A DNA stretch of 64,000 nt from Saprospiraceae bacterium (lineage in GTDB: Bacteria > Bacteroidota > Bacteroidia > Chitinophagales > Saprospiraceae). Positions 56,578-64,000 of this stretch are shown one piece after another. Within the stretch, counting starts at the first letter, position 1. The number at the start of each line of letters is the position of its first letter. Both the position numbers and the translations under genes were made by a program. The stretch lies in the NCBI GenBank assembly GCA_016706365.1, contig JADJJU010000001.1:186001-250000 (forward strand), in the 5' to 3' direction. The notes below the pieces were generated by a model. The model was not told the DNA's origin. It made no database searches and saw only the letters and a program-made list of their open reading frames with translations.

Positions 56578-58467
56578 ATGAAAAACGTCTTTTTGACAAT
56601 AGCCGCTATCACTTTCGTTTGCACTTCTTTACCGGCACAATTAATCCTTACACAGGAAAGTCATACCGGTGTCATACCATCAGGCCCTGCGCTGGAGTTG
56701 AGTTCACTTAAATTCATGCAACTTTCTGAAAAAGGAAGCTACGCATCCCCAGATGTGGCCACTACTGTTTCATTTCATTTGAACAATATGCAGATGAAAG
56801 CAGATGGTGTTAAGGAAGTTCTCAGCTTTGGAACATCATACAGAGAGACCATGAAATGGCCCACATCCGAACCTGTTTATCAGCCCATGAGATCCATTGG
56901 AAAATCTCTCAGCAAATGGTTCAATGAAGCAGAGTCAGAAGAAGGAATTATTTCTGTAGGGACACAGCATGGAGTGTTTGCATTTGCTTCGATCAAACAT
57001 CTGTCCAATAGTCACAATCCAAAAGCCGGGGAAAAGATTTATTACGGTGACATGACTATCACTTTCAACAGGCCGGTTTCCAATCCTTTGCTGCATTTTG
57101 CAGGACTGGGTGGATTGGTGGAGAAAGATGGTGTAATCCGCGGATTTTCTGTAGAGATGGAGCTCATGACTCCTTCCGCATCATTGGAAAGAACAGCAGG
57201 AACAGATAATTTCGAAGTGCTGCCCAATTATATAGGCAATTCTCTGGATCTTCTTTCCCCCTACTGTGGAACAGGAGCTGCTTGCGGAACTGCAAAAGTT
57301 CTTGGAAAAAATCTGGAAACTTTACAGTTCAGAGTTTATCTCAAAAGAGACTCCCGCGAAGATGGATACAGAAAAAAATGGCCGCTGATGCGCAATATCC
57401 ATTGGGGGGACGGATGGGTGATGTCAGTTTCATTTGAAGAAGATTTGAATTTCTCGGGAGAGATTCTTTTTGCTGATAATAACCCAATCAGAAATAAAGC
57501 TGAAGGTCAGTTACTTTATGTAAACCTGATTGACCCTTCCACAAATATTACACTTGCCACTCAGGCAATTGCAGCAGACGGTAGTTTTAATTTTTCGGGG
57601 CTGACCGGACAACAGTCATATGAATTGCAATTGAGCATCTTACGCGGTGTGCCGGGCACAGCTTCATTTCCAGCTAAATTACCCGAAGCCTGGACCCAGG
57701 AAGCAGCCGGCTCATTGACATCCCAGTTCAATTCTGGCACCCAATCATTCCGGATTAAAGTACAGGATCAGGATATTAGCAACATTCAATTCCTGCTGCA
57801 TCCTAAAGAATCTTCAGCGGAAAACATGGCAATAATTGATAAGCAGGAGCCTAAAATCGATACCGAAAACCCGGCTATCATCAGTACAGAACAGGCACCA
57901 GTGATTACCATTGCTGAAACCATAATTGAGCCGGAAATCACTCCCAAACCAATCATAGTTGCAGAAAAGGAAGTAATTATCGCACAGCCGATAGCAGAAT
58001 CAGCAGTTTCAGAGGTAGAAGTTCAGATTCCTGAAATTGTATCTGAAATAGAGCCTGCAGTAGTTGAATCCAGACCTGTTCTGGCAAGCTGGCAGGAAGA
58101 GAAGATGGCACTCCAGGAGGAGGATTGCTTTGTTATTGTAGGTTCATTTATAATGGATTATAATGTCAAGCGCATGGAACAACGTTTGGTAGATGCAGAA
58201 TATGACACCTATGTTTTGCCTGGTCCGCAGAAAGGATCCAACAATTTTACCCGCGTAGGTTACAAGATCAAGTGTGAGGATAAGGACAAGAGCCTGGCAT
58301 CAGCACGGCGCACATTCGACCCGCAATCCTGGTTTCTGCAATATGAGTGGACTCCCAGTTACGGCATGCACTATCAGCCAAAAAGTCTTTGGCACTTCAA
58401 CATCATCACTTCCGGTATGGATATTGACCCGAATGAGTTGAAGAGTATCATGTCGAGTAAGCGATAG
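56578..58467 (+). CDS. Secreted SPOR-domain protein with a unique N-terminal domain
   Basis: The 629-residue protein has a signal peptide (MKNVFLTIAAITFVCTSLPA-Q). Residues ~25-290 form a beta-rich domain I do not recognise, with GIISVGTQHGVFAFASIKH and HFAGLGGLVEKDG. A carboxypeptidase-regulatory-like beta-sandwich (about 300-405), a Pro/Glu/Ile-rich linker (about 410-510) and a C-terminal SPOR domain follow (CFVIVGSFIMDYNVKRMEQR ... FDPQSWFLQY). SPOR domains bind denuded glycan strands at the septum, so the protein is likely a periplasmic or outer-membrane wall-linked factor. It appears monocistronic. Mature function is unknown. Confidence 0.75.
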   Translation: MKNVFLTIAAITFVCTSLPAQLILTQESHTGVIPSGPALELSSLKFMQLSEKGSYASPDVATTVSFHLNNMQMKADGVKEVLSFGTSYRETMKWPTSEPVYQPMRSIGKSLSKWFNEAESEEGIISVGTQHGVFAFASIKHLSNSHNPKAGEKIYYGDMTITFNRPVSNPLLHFAGLGGLVEKDGVIRGFSVEMELMTPSASLERTAGTDNFEVLPNYIGNSLDLLSPYCGTGAACGTAKVLGKNLETLQFRVYLKRDSREDGYRKKWPLMRNIHWGDGWVMSVSFEEDLNFSGEILFADNNPIRNKAEGQLLYVNLIDPSTNITLATQAIAADGSFNFSGLTGQQSYELQLSILRGVPGTASFPAKLPEAWTQEAAGSLTSQFNSGTQSFRIKVQDQDISNIQFLLHPKESSAENMAIIDKQEPKIDTENPAIISTEQAPVITIAETIIEPEITPKPIIVAEKEVIIAQPIAESAVSEVEVQIPEIVSEIEPAVVESRPVLASWQEEKMALQEEDCFVIVGSFIMDYNVKRMEQRLVDAEYDTYVLPGPQKGSNNFTRVGYKIKCEDKDKSLASARRTFDPQSWFLQYEWTPSYGMHYQPKSLWHFNIITSGMDIDPNELKSIMSSKR

Positions 58468-58645
58468 TATTTCCTTTTTTAAAGAATTGTTTGGGCGCAT
58501 CCCCTTCCTGCGTCGGGGTCGCTCCCTTCCAGGCTCGCTATTCGCTCGGCCCCTTCGCAAGCTTCGGGTCTGATCTCCTGCGTCGATCCCCTTCCAGGCA
58601 GCTAGCGCGGGCTGAGGAGTATTTTTTAGATCGTGCAAGACTTAT
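58468..58645. other. GC-rich intergenic segment of unknown nature
   Basis: This stretch is much richer in G+C than its surroundings and repeats words such as CCCCTTCC, CTGCGTCG and GCTCGC. It codes for nothing convincing. It may be another dispersed intergenic repeat of the Bacteroidota GGGC...GGGCT kind; only one copy is in the window. Confidence 0.35.
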
Positions 58646-58712
58646 CCGTAAGAAGAAATCAATAATATAACCTAAGTTCAACCAAGATAAGTGAGATTGA
58701 AAAATTTATCAA

Positions 58713-58832
58713 AAACCCCGAAAAGGGGTTTACCAATGGTTAGCCCCGGATGAAAATCCGGGGTGGAGTGAAAGAAATGAATCGTTTTGGCGACATTTTT
58801 GCCTAAAAGAAGCAAAAATGGTGACAAAACGA
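58713..58832. repeat. Cluster of three stem-loops in an intergenic gap
   Basis: Hairpin 1: AAACCCC/GGGGTTT (58713-58719, 58725-58731). Hairpin 2: CCCCGGAT-GAAA-ATCCGGGG, perfect 8 bp with a GNRA loop (58744-58763). Hairpin 3: an imperfect stem of about 21 bp joining 58782-58802 to 58812-58832 (CGTTTTG...ATTTTTGC with GCAAAAAT...CAAAACG). They lie between the SPOR gene and the next gene. This could be a structured RNA or a repeat. Confidence 0.55.
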
Positions 58833-59057
58833 AAATGCCTCAGAATCCGTCGAACTCACGTTAATATACAATCGCCGGAGAATTCACCTACGTAAACCCC
58901 TGCACTTCTGTATCCCATCTTTCTTAAAGCATTAGGCAAATCTTTGAAGCAGGTGGGCGAATTTAAACAAATAGCTAAAATGCCTATCCATATTCAAACA
59001 ATCCCAGGCCTATTCAGCCGTTAAATAAGCGATTCATTCTGGAAAAAAGAAATTAAT

Positions 59058-59789
59058 ATGGCTCCAAATCCTACACGAAAGTCAGTATGCATTTTTATCT
59101 TTTTCTATCTGAGCATGACGATACAGTCATATTCTGCAAATGCTCAGGCGAAAGAAAATCCACTTTCATTTGATGCTTCTATGGGAGCCAGCATTCTTAA
59201 GGGACCCATCAGAGACTCAGGATTTCCATTTGGGCTGGCAAGGAATGGATATTTTGTGAGAATCGGAGCGCATTATTTACTGATGAAAAATGCCGGAATC
59301 AGTCTCAATTTCTCCAATTCCCTGCATCCCTATGATATCAATGCAGCTGCCAGTTACTTACTGGAGCAGGATCCCTTTGCATTTTCACTCATGGTGAGAT
59401 CCGGAGATTACAGTATTTCCATACTTACAAGCGGGATCTTTTATAATGTGCAGCTTGCACCCAAATGGTCTGTACAATTGACAGGAAATGCTGGTATTGC
59501 CATTGTCCAGACTCCAAGAATCAGAGCGGATCTGCTCACAGAACCCAATACAAGCCTGAGGTATGAAATCGGCCGTGCATCTGCATTTGCATGGAGCCTT
59601 GGCCTTCAACCCAGATTTCAGATGAATGATAGAATGAGTTTCCAGCTTAGCTTTGATTGGTCGGCATCTAATCCTGTCATATCAGGATTTGATCAGCAAA
59701 GGCGGGCATTTTCTTATGGAATTGGGTTCCAGCAAATGCAAATCGGGGCTGGGATAGTGTTTCATATTCAGAAGCAGGAAAGGCTGTGA
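59058..59789 (+). CDS. Small outer-membrane-type protein, family not recognised
   Basis: This 243-residue protein has a signal peptide ending near SANA-QA and then alternating amphipathic strands (SFDASMGASI, YFVRIGAHYLL, AFSLMVRSGDYSISIL, WSVQLTGNAGIAIV) typical of an eight- to ten-stranded beta-barrel. The final strand, IGAGIVFHI, is followed by six polar residues (QKQERL), so it does not end in a clean C-terminal aromatic. Its TGA stop is part of the first GTGATGT linker of array A7, so the C-terminus may have been altered by insertion of that element. I cannot assign a function. Confidence 0.65.
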   Translation: MAPNPTRKSVCIFIFFYLSMTIQSYSANAQAKENPLSFDASMGASILKGPIRDSGFPFGLARNGYFVRIGAHYLLMKNAGISLNFSNSLHPYDINAAASYLLEQDPFAFSLMVRSGDYSISILTSGIFYNVQLAPKWSVQLTGNAGIAIVQTPRIRADLLTEPNTSLRYEIGRASAFAWSLGLQPRFQMNDRMSFQLSFDWSASNPVISGFDQQRRAFSYGIGFQQMQIGAGIVFHIQKQERL

Positions 59790-59948
59790 TGTTTTTCTGC
59801 GCCTACGGCTTGAAAAGTGATGGAGTGATTCGCTGCGCTCACCCGCCACAGGTGTTTTTTCAGGGGACAAGCCCTGATAAAGTGATGTCTCCGCAATAAA
59901 TTGACTGCATAGCAGCCAATTTATTGCGGAGGTGATGTGCTTCGCGAA
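59786..59948 (+). repeat. Linker-hairpin array A7 (family A)
   Basis: GTGATGT at 59786, GTGATGG at 59817, GTGATGT at 59882 and 59932. Spacers: TTTTC/GAAAA stem with loop TGCGCCTACGGCTT (one loop change from A2); an enlarged second spacer that still contains TTTTCAGGG-GACAAG-CCCTGA; CTCCGCAATAAATTGACTGC pairing across a 3-nt loop with one mismatch. GCTTCGCGAA follows. The first linker overlaps the stop codon of the upstream gene. Confidence 0.85.
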
Positions 59949-60119
59949 TTCTTTAAGATAGATCCGGCTATAAATTCCTTAGAAACCTTTTCAGTGCAAG
60001 TCAGAGACTTTCCAACACAACGTTTCGGGTCAGAGACCGTGAAACGATCGAAGAAGAAGGGTGTGTTTGGCAGTTAAACTGGCTGTATGTGTTCAGAGTT
60101 GGCGGATGGGCAATTCGCC

Positions 60120-60292
60120 CTAAAAGCAGGTACTATACGGCTGTTTGCCTTTCAACGCTTCTACGCTTACACGCTTTAACGAGGCTGTTCGCTGCGCCCG
60201 GCTGTTTGCCACGCCTAAACGTCTCATCGCCTTAACGAGGCTGTTAACTGTACAATTAACCAAATAACCGATAACCGGCTGTTTGACTTTCA
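60120..60292. repeat. Intergenic repeat family C, mosaic copy
   Basis: The words CGGCTGTTTGCC (twice), CAACGCTTCTACGCTTACACG, quoted in part as ACGCTTACACGC, CTTTAACGAGGCTGTT (twice) and AACCAAATAACCGATAACCGG are shared with 48803-49183. The copy runs up to the stop codon of the polyferredoxin gene. Confidence 0.65.
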
Positions 60293-61653
60293 CAGTAACC
60301 TCACATCATCCCTGCCAATCAAAATGGGTTTATCATTAATCCTGTCCTGCTCAGGGCCATTTTCTAATTTCAAAACTCCTCTGGGGCATACCGATGAACA
60401 AACACCACAGCCCACACAGGAAGAGCGAACAATATTTTGACCACGCTGGGCATACCATCTCACATCAATTCCCTGCTCACAATAAGTAGAGCAATTTCCG
60501 CAAGAAATACATTGTCCACCATTTGTAGTTATTCGGAATCTGCTCTTGAATCTTTGAAAGATGCCCATGTATGCTGCCAGCGGACATCCAAAACGACACC
60601 AGACTCTGCTACCAAGCAATGGATAAAATCCCACACCAATTACTCCTGAGAATGCAGCACCAATTAAAAAACCATATGGCTTGCGAAACCAGGTATAAAT
60701 ATCAATCCCAAAAATCTGGCTTTGATTGCTGAAATAACCATACAGCACAACTGCAGTGACTACAAAAATATAAACTAAAACACCATGAATCAGCCACCGC
60801 TCCAGCTTCCAGGCACTTAATCGTTTGTCAGAAAGATGACGAAACGGATCGCCGGCCGTTTCTGCAAGACCGCCACAACCACATACCCAGCTGCAATACC
60901 ATCTCTTGCCAAGGAAGTAAGTAAGAATTGGGGTTACCAGCAAAAACAATGCGATGCCCCAAACAAGATAAAACATGCCCATACTACCTCCTTCAGCCAT
61001 CGCATTCAAATGCCAGTCCTCAAAAAAGTAATAATTTAATGGCCAGAAGAACTTTAGATCCTTAGCAAAATATGCCTGCTCCTGATTCAATCCCTCCAAA
61101 ATCTCAGGTATCAAAAAAGCCAAAAAAAGCTGGCATATCATAAGTACAACTGTCCGCCAGATATGATATCTGCTATGCCTGTATTTCAAAATAAACTTAA
61201 GACCCCATAAGCAAACCATTGCGACGCCACTTTGCCTTTCAGGAACAAACTAAGTGGATCAAACATTGCTACAAATCCGCGATTCCCTGTCCCTTCAGTT
61301 CCCAAACCAATCAATGATGGGAACCAGTATAGAAGTATATAAAATGTAGTAAGTATAATCCCAACAATCCAGGCCCAGGTACCGCGATTGGACAAGTCCT
61401 TCATCCAGACTCTGTCATTTTTTATTCCTGGAGATTGCCACATGTACAAGCCATAGGCATACGTTCCGGTACCAATCAAAATAGTACTCAGAGAGATTCC
61501 TAAGTACCATCCTGAAAAATCTGAACCACCCGAACCAAAAGAAAATGCAAGCATAGCCAAACCGACAGCAACAAACGCCACACCCAGTTTTCTCAATCCA
61601 CCCAAATTATCGGGATGGGGCTGAGAGATAGAAAAATTGATCTCAGTGGCCAT
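60290..61653 (-). CDS. NapH/CcoG-like membrane polyferredoxin with a 1-nt frame break
   Basis: Two overlapping frames make one protein. The first (ATG at 61653, MATEINFSIS) has three membrane helices; the second (from about 61215 to 60290) has further helices, WYCSWVCGCGGLAE, a RFGCPLAAYMG motif and two 4Fe-4S sites (CISCGNCSTYCEQG and CVGCGVCSSVCPRG). They meet at the G4 run of TATGGGGTC; with one more G the text reads QWFAYGGLKFILKYRHSRYH and the unit is 454 codons plus stop. About ten residues may also be missing against relatives there. It probably passes electrons across the inner membrane. The start overlaps the end of the FAD oxidoreductase gene by 11 nt. Confidence 0.8.
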
Positions 61654-62999
61654 ATGTTGCACTTTTAATGTGGGATAGAATTCGTTTCCAGGATTTCGTT
61701 TCTACTTTTAAATTGGAACCAATTTTCTGATTGAATGCTGCAATGATTTCATGAGAATAATTCTTATGAAACTCCGGCTCGAACCAGGCATCTCTGAAAT
61801 GAGTCAACACATATTCAATCGTTTTTTGCTCCTTTATCCACTGCTCCAGAACTGCATGTCTCAGGCGAATTCCAAATGAGTTTATACCGCTGAATACCTC
61901 AGATTCCTTTTGAAAAACAAAATGCAGAGAAGCTTTTTTCTCTGGATGCTGCCAGTAAAAATCTGACATATCATTCGGCAATTTCGCTGGCACTTCGCCA
62001 TAAGTTTGATATTCAATATCAAAAAACTTTGCGCTGTTGAACCAAACTCCGGGAATGTAAGGAGTGCTGATACCTGCAATTGTTTCACCCAGACATTCTC
62101 CCATCATCCTTCCAGTGTACCAGACCTGCTCTACTGCTTTCCTGCCCGCCTGAGGGTTTCTGTGCTGTACACAATCGCCGCAGGAAAAAACATCAGGGAT
62201 ATTTGTCTCAAGAAATTCATTTACCAGAATACCTCTTTCTATCTCTAAATCCGAGTTTTTCAGGAATTCAACATTAGGCCTTACTCCAACAGTAATCCCC
62301 ACTAACTCACAGGGAATTCTTTCACCTTTTGTGGTGCCGACAGCCTCAACCCTTCCATTTGAATCAGAAAAAATCTGCTTCAATTCTGAATTAAGCTGCA
62401 AATCAATGTGATGATCCTGCTGCATATGTTTGGATATCATCTCACCCTCCTCAGTGGGTAAAATATTTGCCCAGAAATAAGGTTCTCTCACAAGATATGT
62501 AACTTCAATATTGCGGGTGCGAAGCATTTCCGCTAATTCTATTCCTATCAATCCTCCTCCTACTATAACCGCTCTCTTAGTTGTAGATGAATATTTTTCC
62601 AACAATTCCAGATCCTGCAAGCCATATAATGAAATCACCCCATTTGCTTCCTGACCCGGCCAGTCATAGCGGTTCGGAACACTACCAGTGGCAAGCACCA
62701 GTTTATCATAAGTCTTTGATTGTCCTGAGCGGAGCCGGATAAGTTTATTTTCAAATTGAATATTTTCAACATGGTCAAAACACAGATCTATTCGGTTTTT
62801 TTCCCAGAACCAATCCTCATAAGGCTTTGTATGCTCAAATTTCATATGCCCCATGTAGATGTACATCAGTGCTGTCCTGGAATAAAAATGCTTGCTTTCA
62901 GAAGAAATTACTGTAATGCTGCAAGCTGAATTTTTCTTTTCGGAGAGTTCTTGCAGTAGTTATTCCTGCAATGCCGTTACCGATAATGACTACATGCAT
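61643..62999 (-). CDS. FAD/NAD(P)-dependent oxidoreductase (pyridine-nucleotide-disulfide/NirB-like) with a 1-nt frame break
   Basis: The longest open frame (from 62866) lacks the FAD-binding start. Upstream, ATG 62999 opens MHVVIIGNGIAGITTARTLR, the missing dinucleotide-binding motif. The frames join if the A5 run before TTCAGC (near 62927-62931) is one A too long, giving LRKENSACSITVISSE and 451 codons plus stop. Other motifs: LVLATGSVPNR, the second GxGxxG in VIVGGGLIGIELAEML and FSCGDCVQ. The C-terminal part (after ~330) is long and unusual. It lies 4 nt after the DUF547 gene and overlaps the polyferredoxin gene, so it likely exchanges electrons with that protein. Confidence 0.82.
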
Positions 63000-63003
63000 T
63001 TAT

Positions 63004-63774
63004 TTATTCATTGAGGTTCCAGTTATATGTCAAATAAGAAATTTTGGCTTTCTTATCGAGCTTGGTTTTACTGTATTTATTCACATGGTCAATGATCGTT
63101 TTGCCACCCTTCTTGAAATCTCCTCCATACCAGTCCATGATTTTTGAAAGAGCAGCTTCTTTGGAGGAATTGATTTTATTCCGGCTGGAATCATTGAAAA
63201 ACAATTTGCCCTGATCATCCAGCTGACTATTAAGTTTGGCCGCAGTATAAGCTTCATTTCGCAGAATAGGACAGGAAACAGAGGCGCAATTTACTGCATA
63301 ATGGATACGCGGTTCTTTGAATTCTTTTCTTAAAATGCCGTGTTCGACATTGTTTAGATCCATAACTGTTCCGCCAATATTGATAAACTTTACATCCCAG
63401 GTGCTATTGACAAATGGAATTTTTCCACCAATTTCCTGGATACTTTTAAGGGGATAATGTCTGATAATTAATTGCACAGTGAAGGCATTATATGCATTGA
63501 TCCAGTAAGCAATTTGCTCTTCATCAGACCATTTTTTTCGGTCAGGGGCATTTTCAGAAAGCAGTTTCAAGTATTCATTGAGCTCTGAGCTGTCCTTAAT
63601 AAAACCCTTATAATTAACGATACCGGATTTGCTGACATACTTTTTAAGCAGATCATCCCATTGATCATGTTTGGGGGCAGTCGCTGATGATTTTGGAAAA
63701 GCTTTCTGGCTATCACATGATAGAGTGCTAATGGTGAAGATTAAAACAAGCAATGAAATACGATAGAGAAACAT
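63004..63774 (-). CDS. DUF547 lipoprotein
   Basis: The ATG at 63774 (MFLYRISLLVLIFTISTLSC) gives a clean lipoprotein signal with the lipobox TLS-C; an upstream in-frame ATG adds 18 residues with no apparent use. The mature part is a DUF547 domain with YVSKSGIVNYKGF, AYWINAYNAFTVQLI, YPLKSIQEIG, HYAVNCASVSCP and a C-terminal YDWxLN-like YNWNLNE. DUF547 resembles papain-like folds (Cys in NCASVSCP, His in HYAVN) but its activity is unproven. It leads the three-gene unit with the FAD oxidoreductase and polyferredoxin. Confidence 0.88.
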   Translation of the reverse strand: MFLYRISLLVLIFTISTLSCDSQKAFPKSSATAPKHDQWDDLLKKYVSKSGIVNYKGFIKDSSELNEYLKLLSENAPDRKKWSDEEQIAYWINAYNAFTVQLIIRHYPLKSIQEIGGKIPFVNSTWDVKFINIGGTVMDLNNVEHGILRKEFKEPRIHYAVNCASVSCPILRNEAYTAAKLNSQLDDQGKLFFNDSSRNKINSSKEAALSKIMDWYGGDFKKGGKTIIDHVNKYSKTKLDKKAKISYLTYNWNLNE

Positions 63775-63928
63775 AATGTACACGTTAATGAGAAAATAGA
63801 TTGCAGAAATATAAGCATTGCAATGCAATGTCAGTGTACATACGAGTTAAAATCGTGTTTGACTTTTAAAGGAGTGTTAAGAATTGTTAAACGAAATTGA
63901 CTTAATAAAAACAACTTAATTTATTTTA

Positions 63929-64000
63929 TCATCCAAGCTTCGCAATAATCGCTTCTGCTGCCAGTCTGCCTGTCTGTGCAGCACCATTCATATAGCCCAG
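63929..64000 (-). CDS. C-terminus of a flavin amine-oxidase-like gene (5' part outside window)
   Basis: The last 23 codons read LGYMNGAAQTGRLAAEAIIA and end at TGA 63929-63931. The YMNGAxQ[ST]GxxAA pattern closes FAD-dependent amine oxidases and desaturases, where it contacts FAD. It is on the same strand as, and 154 nt upstream of, the DUF547 gene. Only the tail is visible, so nothing more can be said. Confidence 0.6.
   Translation of the reverse strand: MGYMNGAAQTGRLAAEAIIAKLG

Noticed and set aside
58300..58638. 112-codon minus-strand frame at the end of the SPOR gene
   Set aside because: It overlaps the SPOR domain antisense and the GC-rich intergenic segment; no domain was seen.
40224..59948. 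CRISPR array interpretation of the GTGATGT arrays
   Set aside because: Repeats are only 7 bp, spacers are palindromic and partly shared between loci, and no cas genes are present.

Overview
The window looks like part of a chromosome from an environmental member of the Bacteroidota, most likely order Saprospirales. The evidence is very large secreted proteins built from PKD-like, SprB and HYR repeats that end in type IX secretion (T9SS) sorting domains, propeller-type and multi-PAS sensor kinases, TAnnTTTG-type promoter boxes and an AT-rich base composition. No tRNA or rRNA gene was seen.

Layout. 1-3.75 kb: the 3' part of a secreted beta-helix protein with a T9SS tail. 4.0-5.0 kb: an IS1595-type transposase-like gene that has lost both catalytic aspartates. 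5.3-29.7 kb, minus strand: three long frames that read as one 24.3-kb gene (about 8,109 residues: signal peptide, 17 PKD-like units, Ig-like units, 17 SprB repeats, many HYR modules, lamin-tail, P-domain, dockerin/cohesin-like part, T9SS tail). It is interrupted by two 1-nt deletions and one TGA. 30-33.7 kb: a propeller histidine kinase divergent from the giant gene, and a convergent LuxR-type response regulator. 33.9-39.8 kb, minus strand: a six-gene operon with a coiled-coil protein, a PspA-like membrane protein, a substrate-binding protein fused to an OmpA peptidoglycan-binding domain, an ABC permease, a CADD-like di-iron enzyme and an ABC ATPase, with a hairpin terminator/attenuator after the binding-protein gene. 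40.5-51.8 kb: DEAD-box helicase, a 5'-truncated outer membrane protein gene, a polyprenyl diphosphate synthase, PBP1C, a YeeE/YedE pair, an SDR enzyme, AnmK and a lipoprotein cytochrome c. 52.1-56.0 kb: a GAF/PAS sensor kinase overlapping a lone receiver gene. 56.6-59.8 kb: a SPOR-domain protein and a small outer-membrane-type protein. 60.3-64.0 kb, minus strand: a polyferredoxin, a FAD oxidoreductase, a DUF547 lipoprotein and the end of an amine-oxidase-like gene.

The most unusual signal is between genes. Seven arrays consist of a 7-bp linker (GTGATGT, or GTGACGY at one locus) at near-fixed spacing, separating three to four stem-loops. Stem sequences differ between copies by paired, compensatory changes while loop modules are reused. 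Two further intergenic repeat families occur in the same gaps, often touching stop codons.

Five genes carry frame breaks, nearly all in or next to homopolymer runs. Restoring one base at each gives an exactly in-frame product every time. Residual long-read sequencing error is therefore a better first explanation than decay, and the interrupted genes should be read as probably intact until checked.
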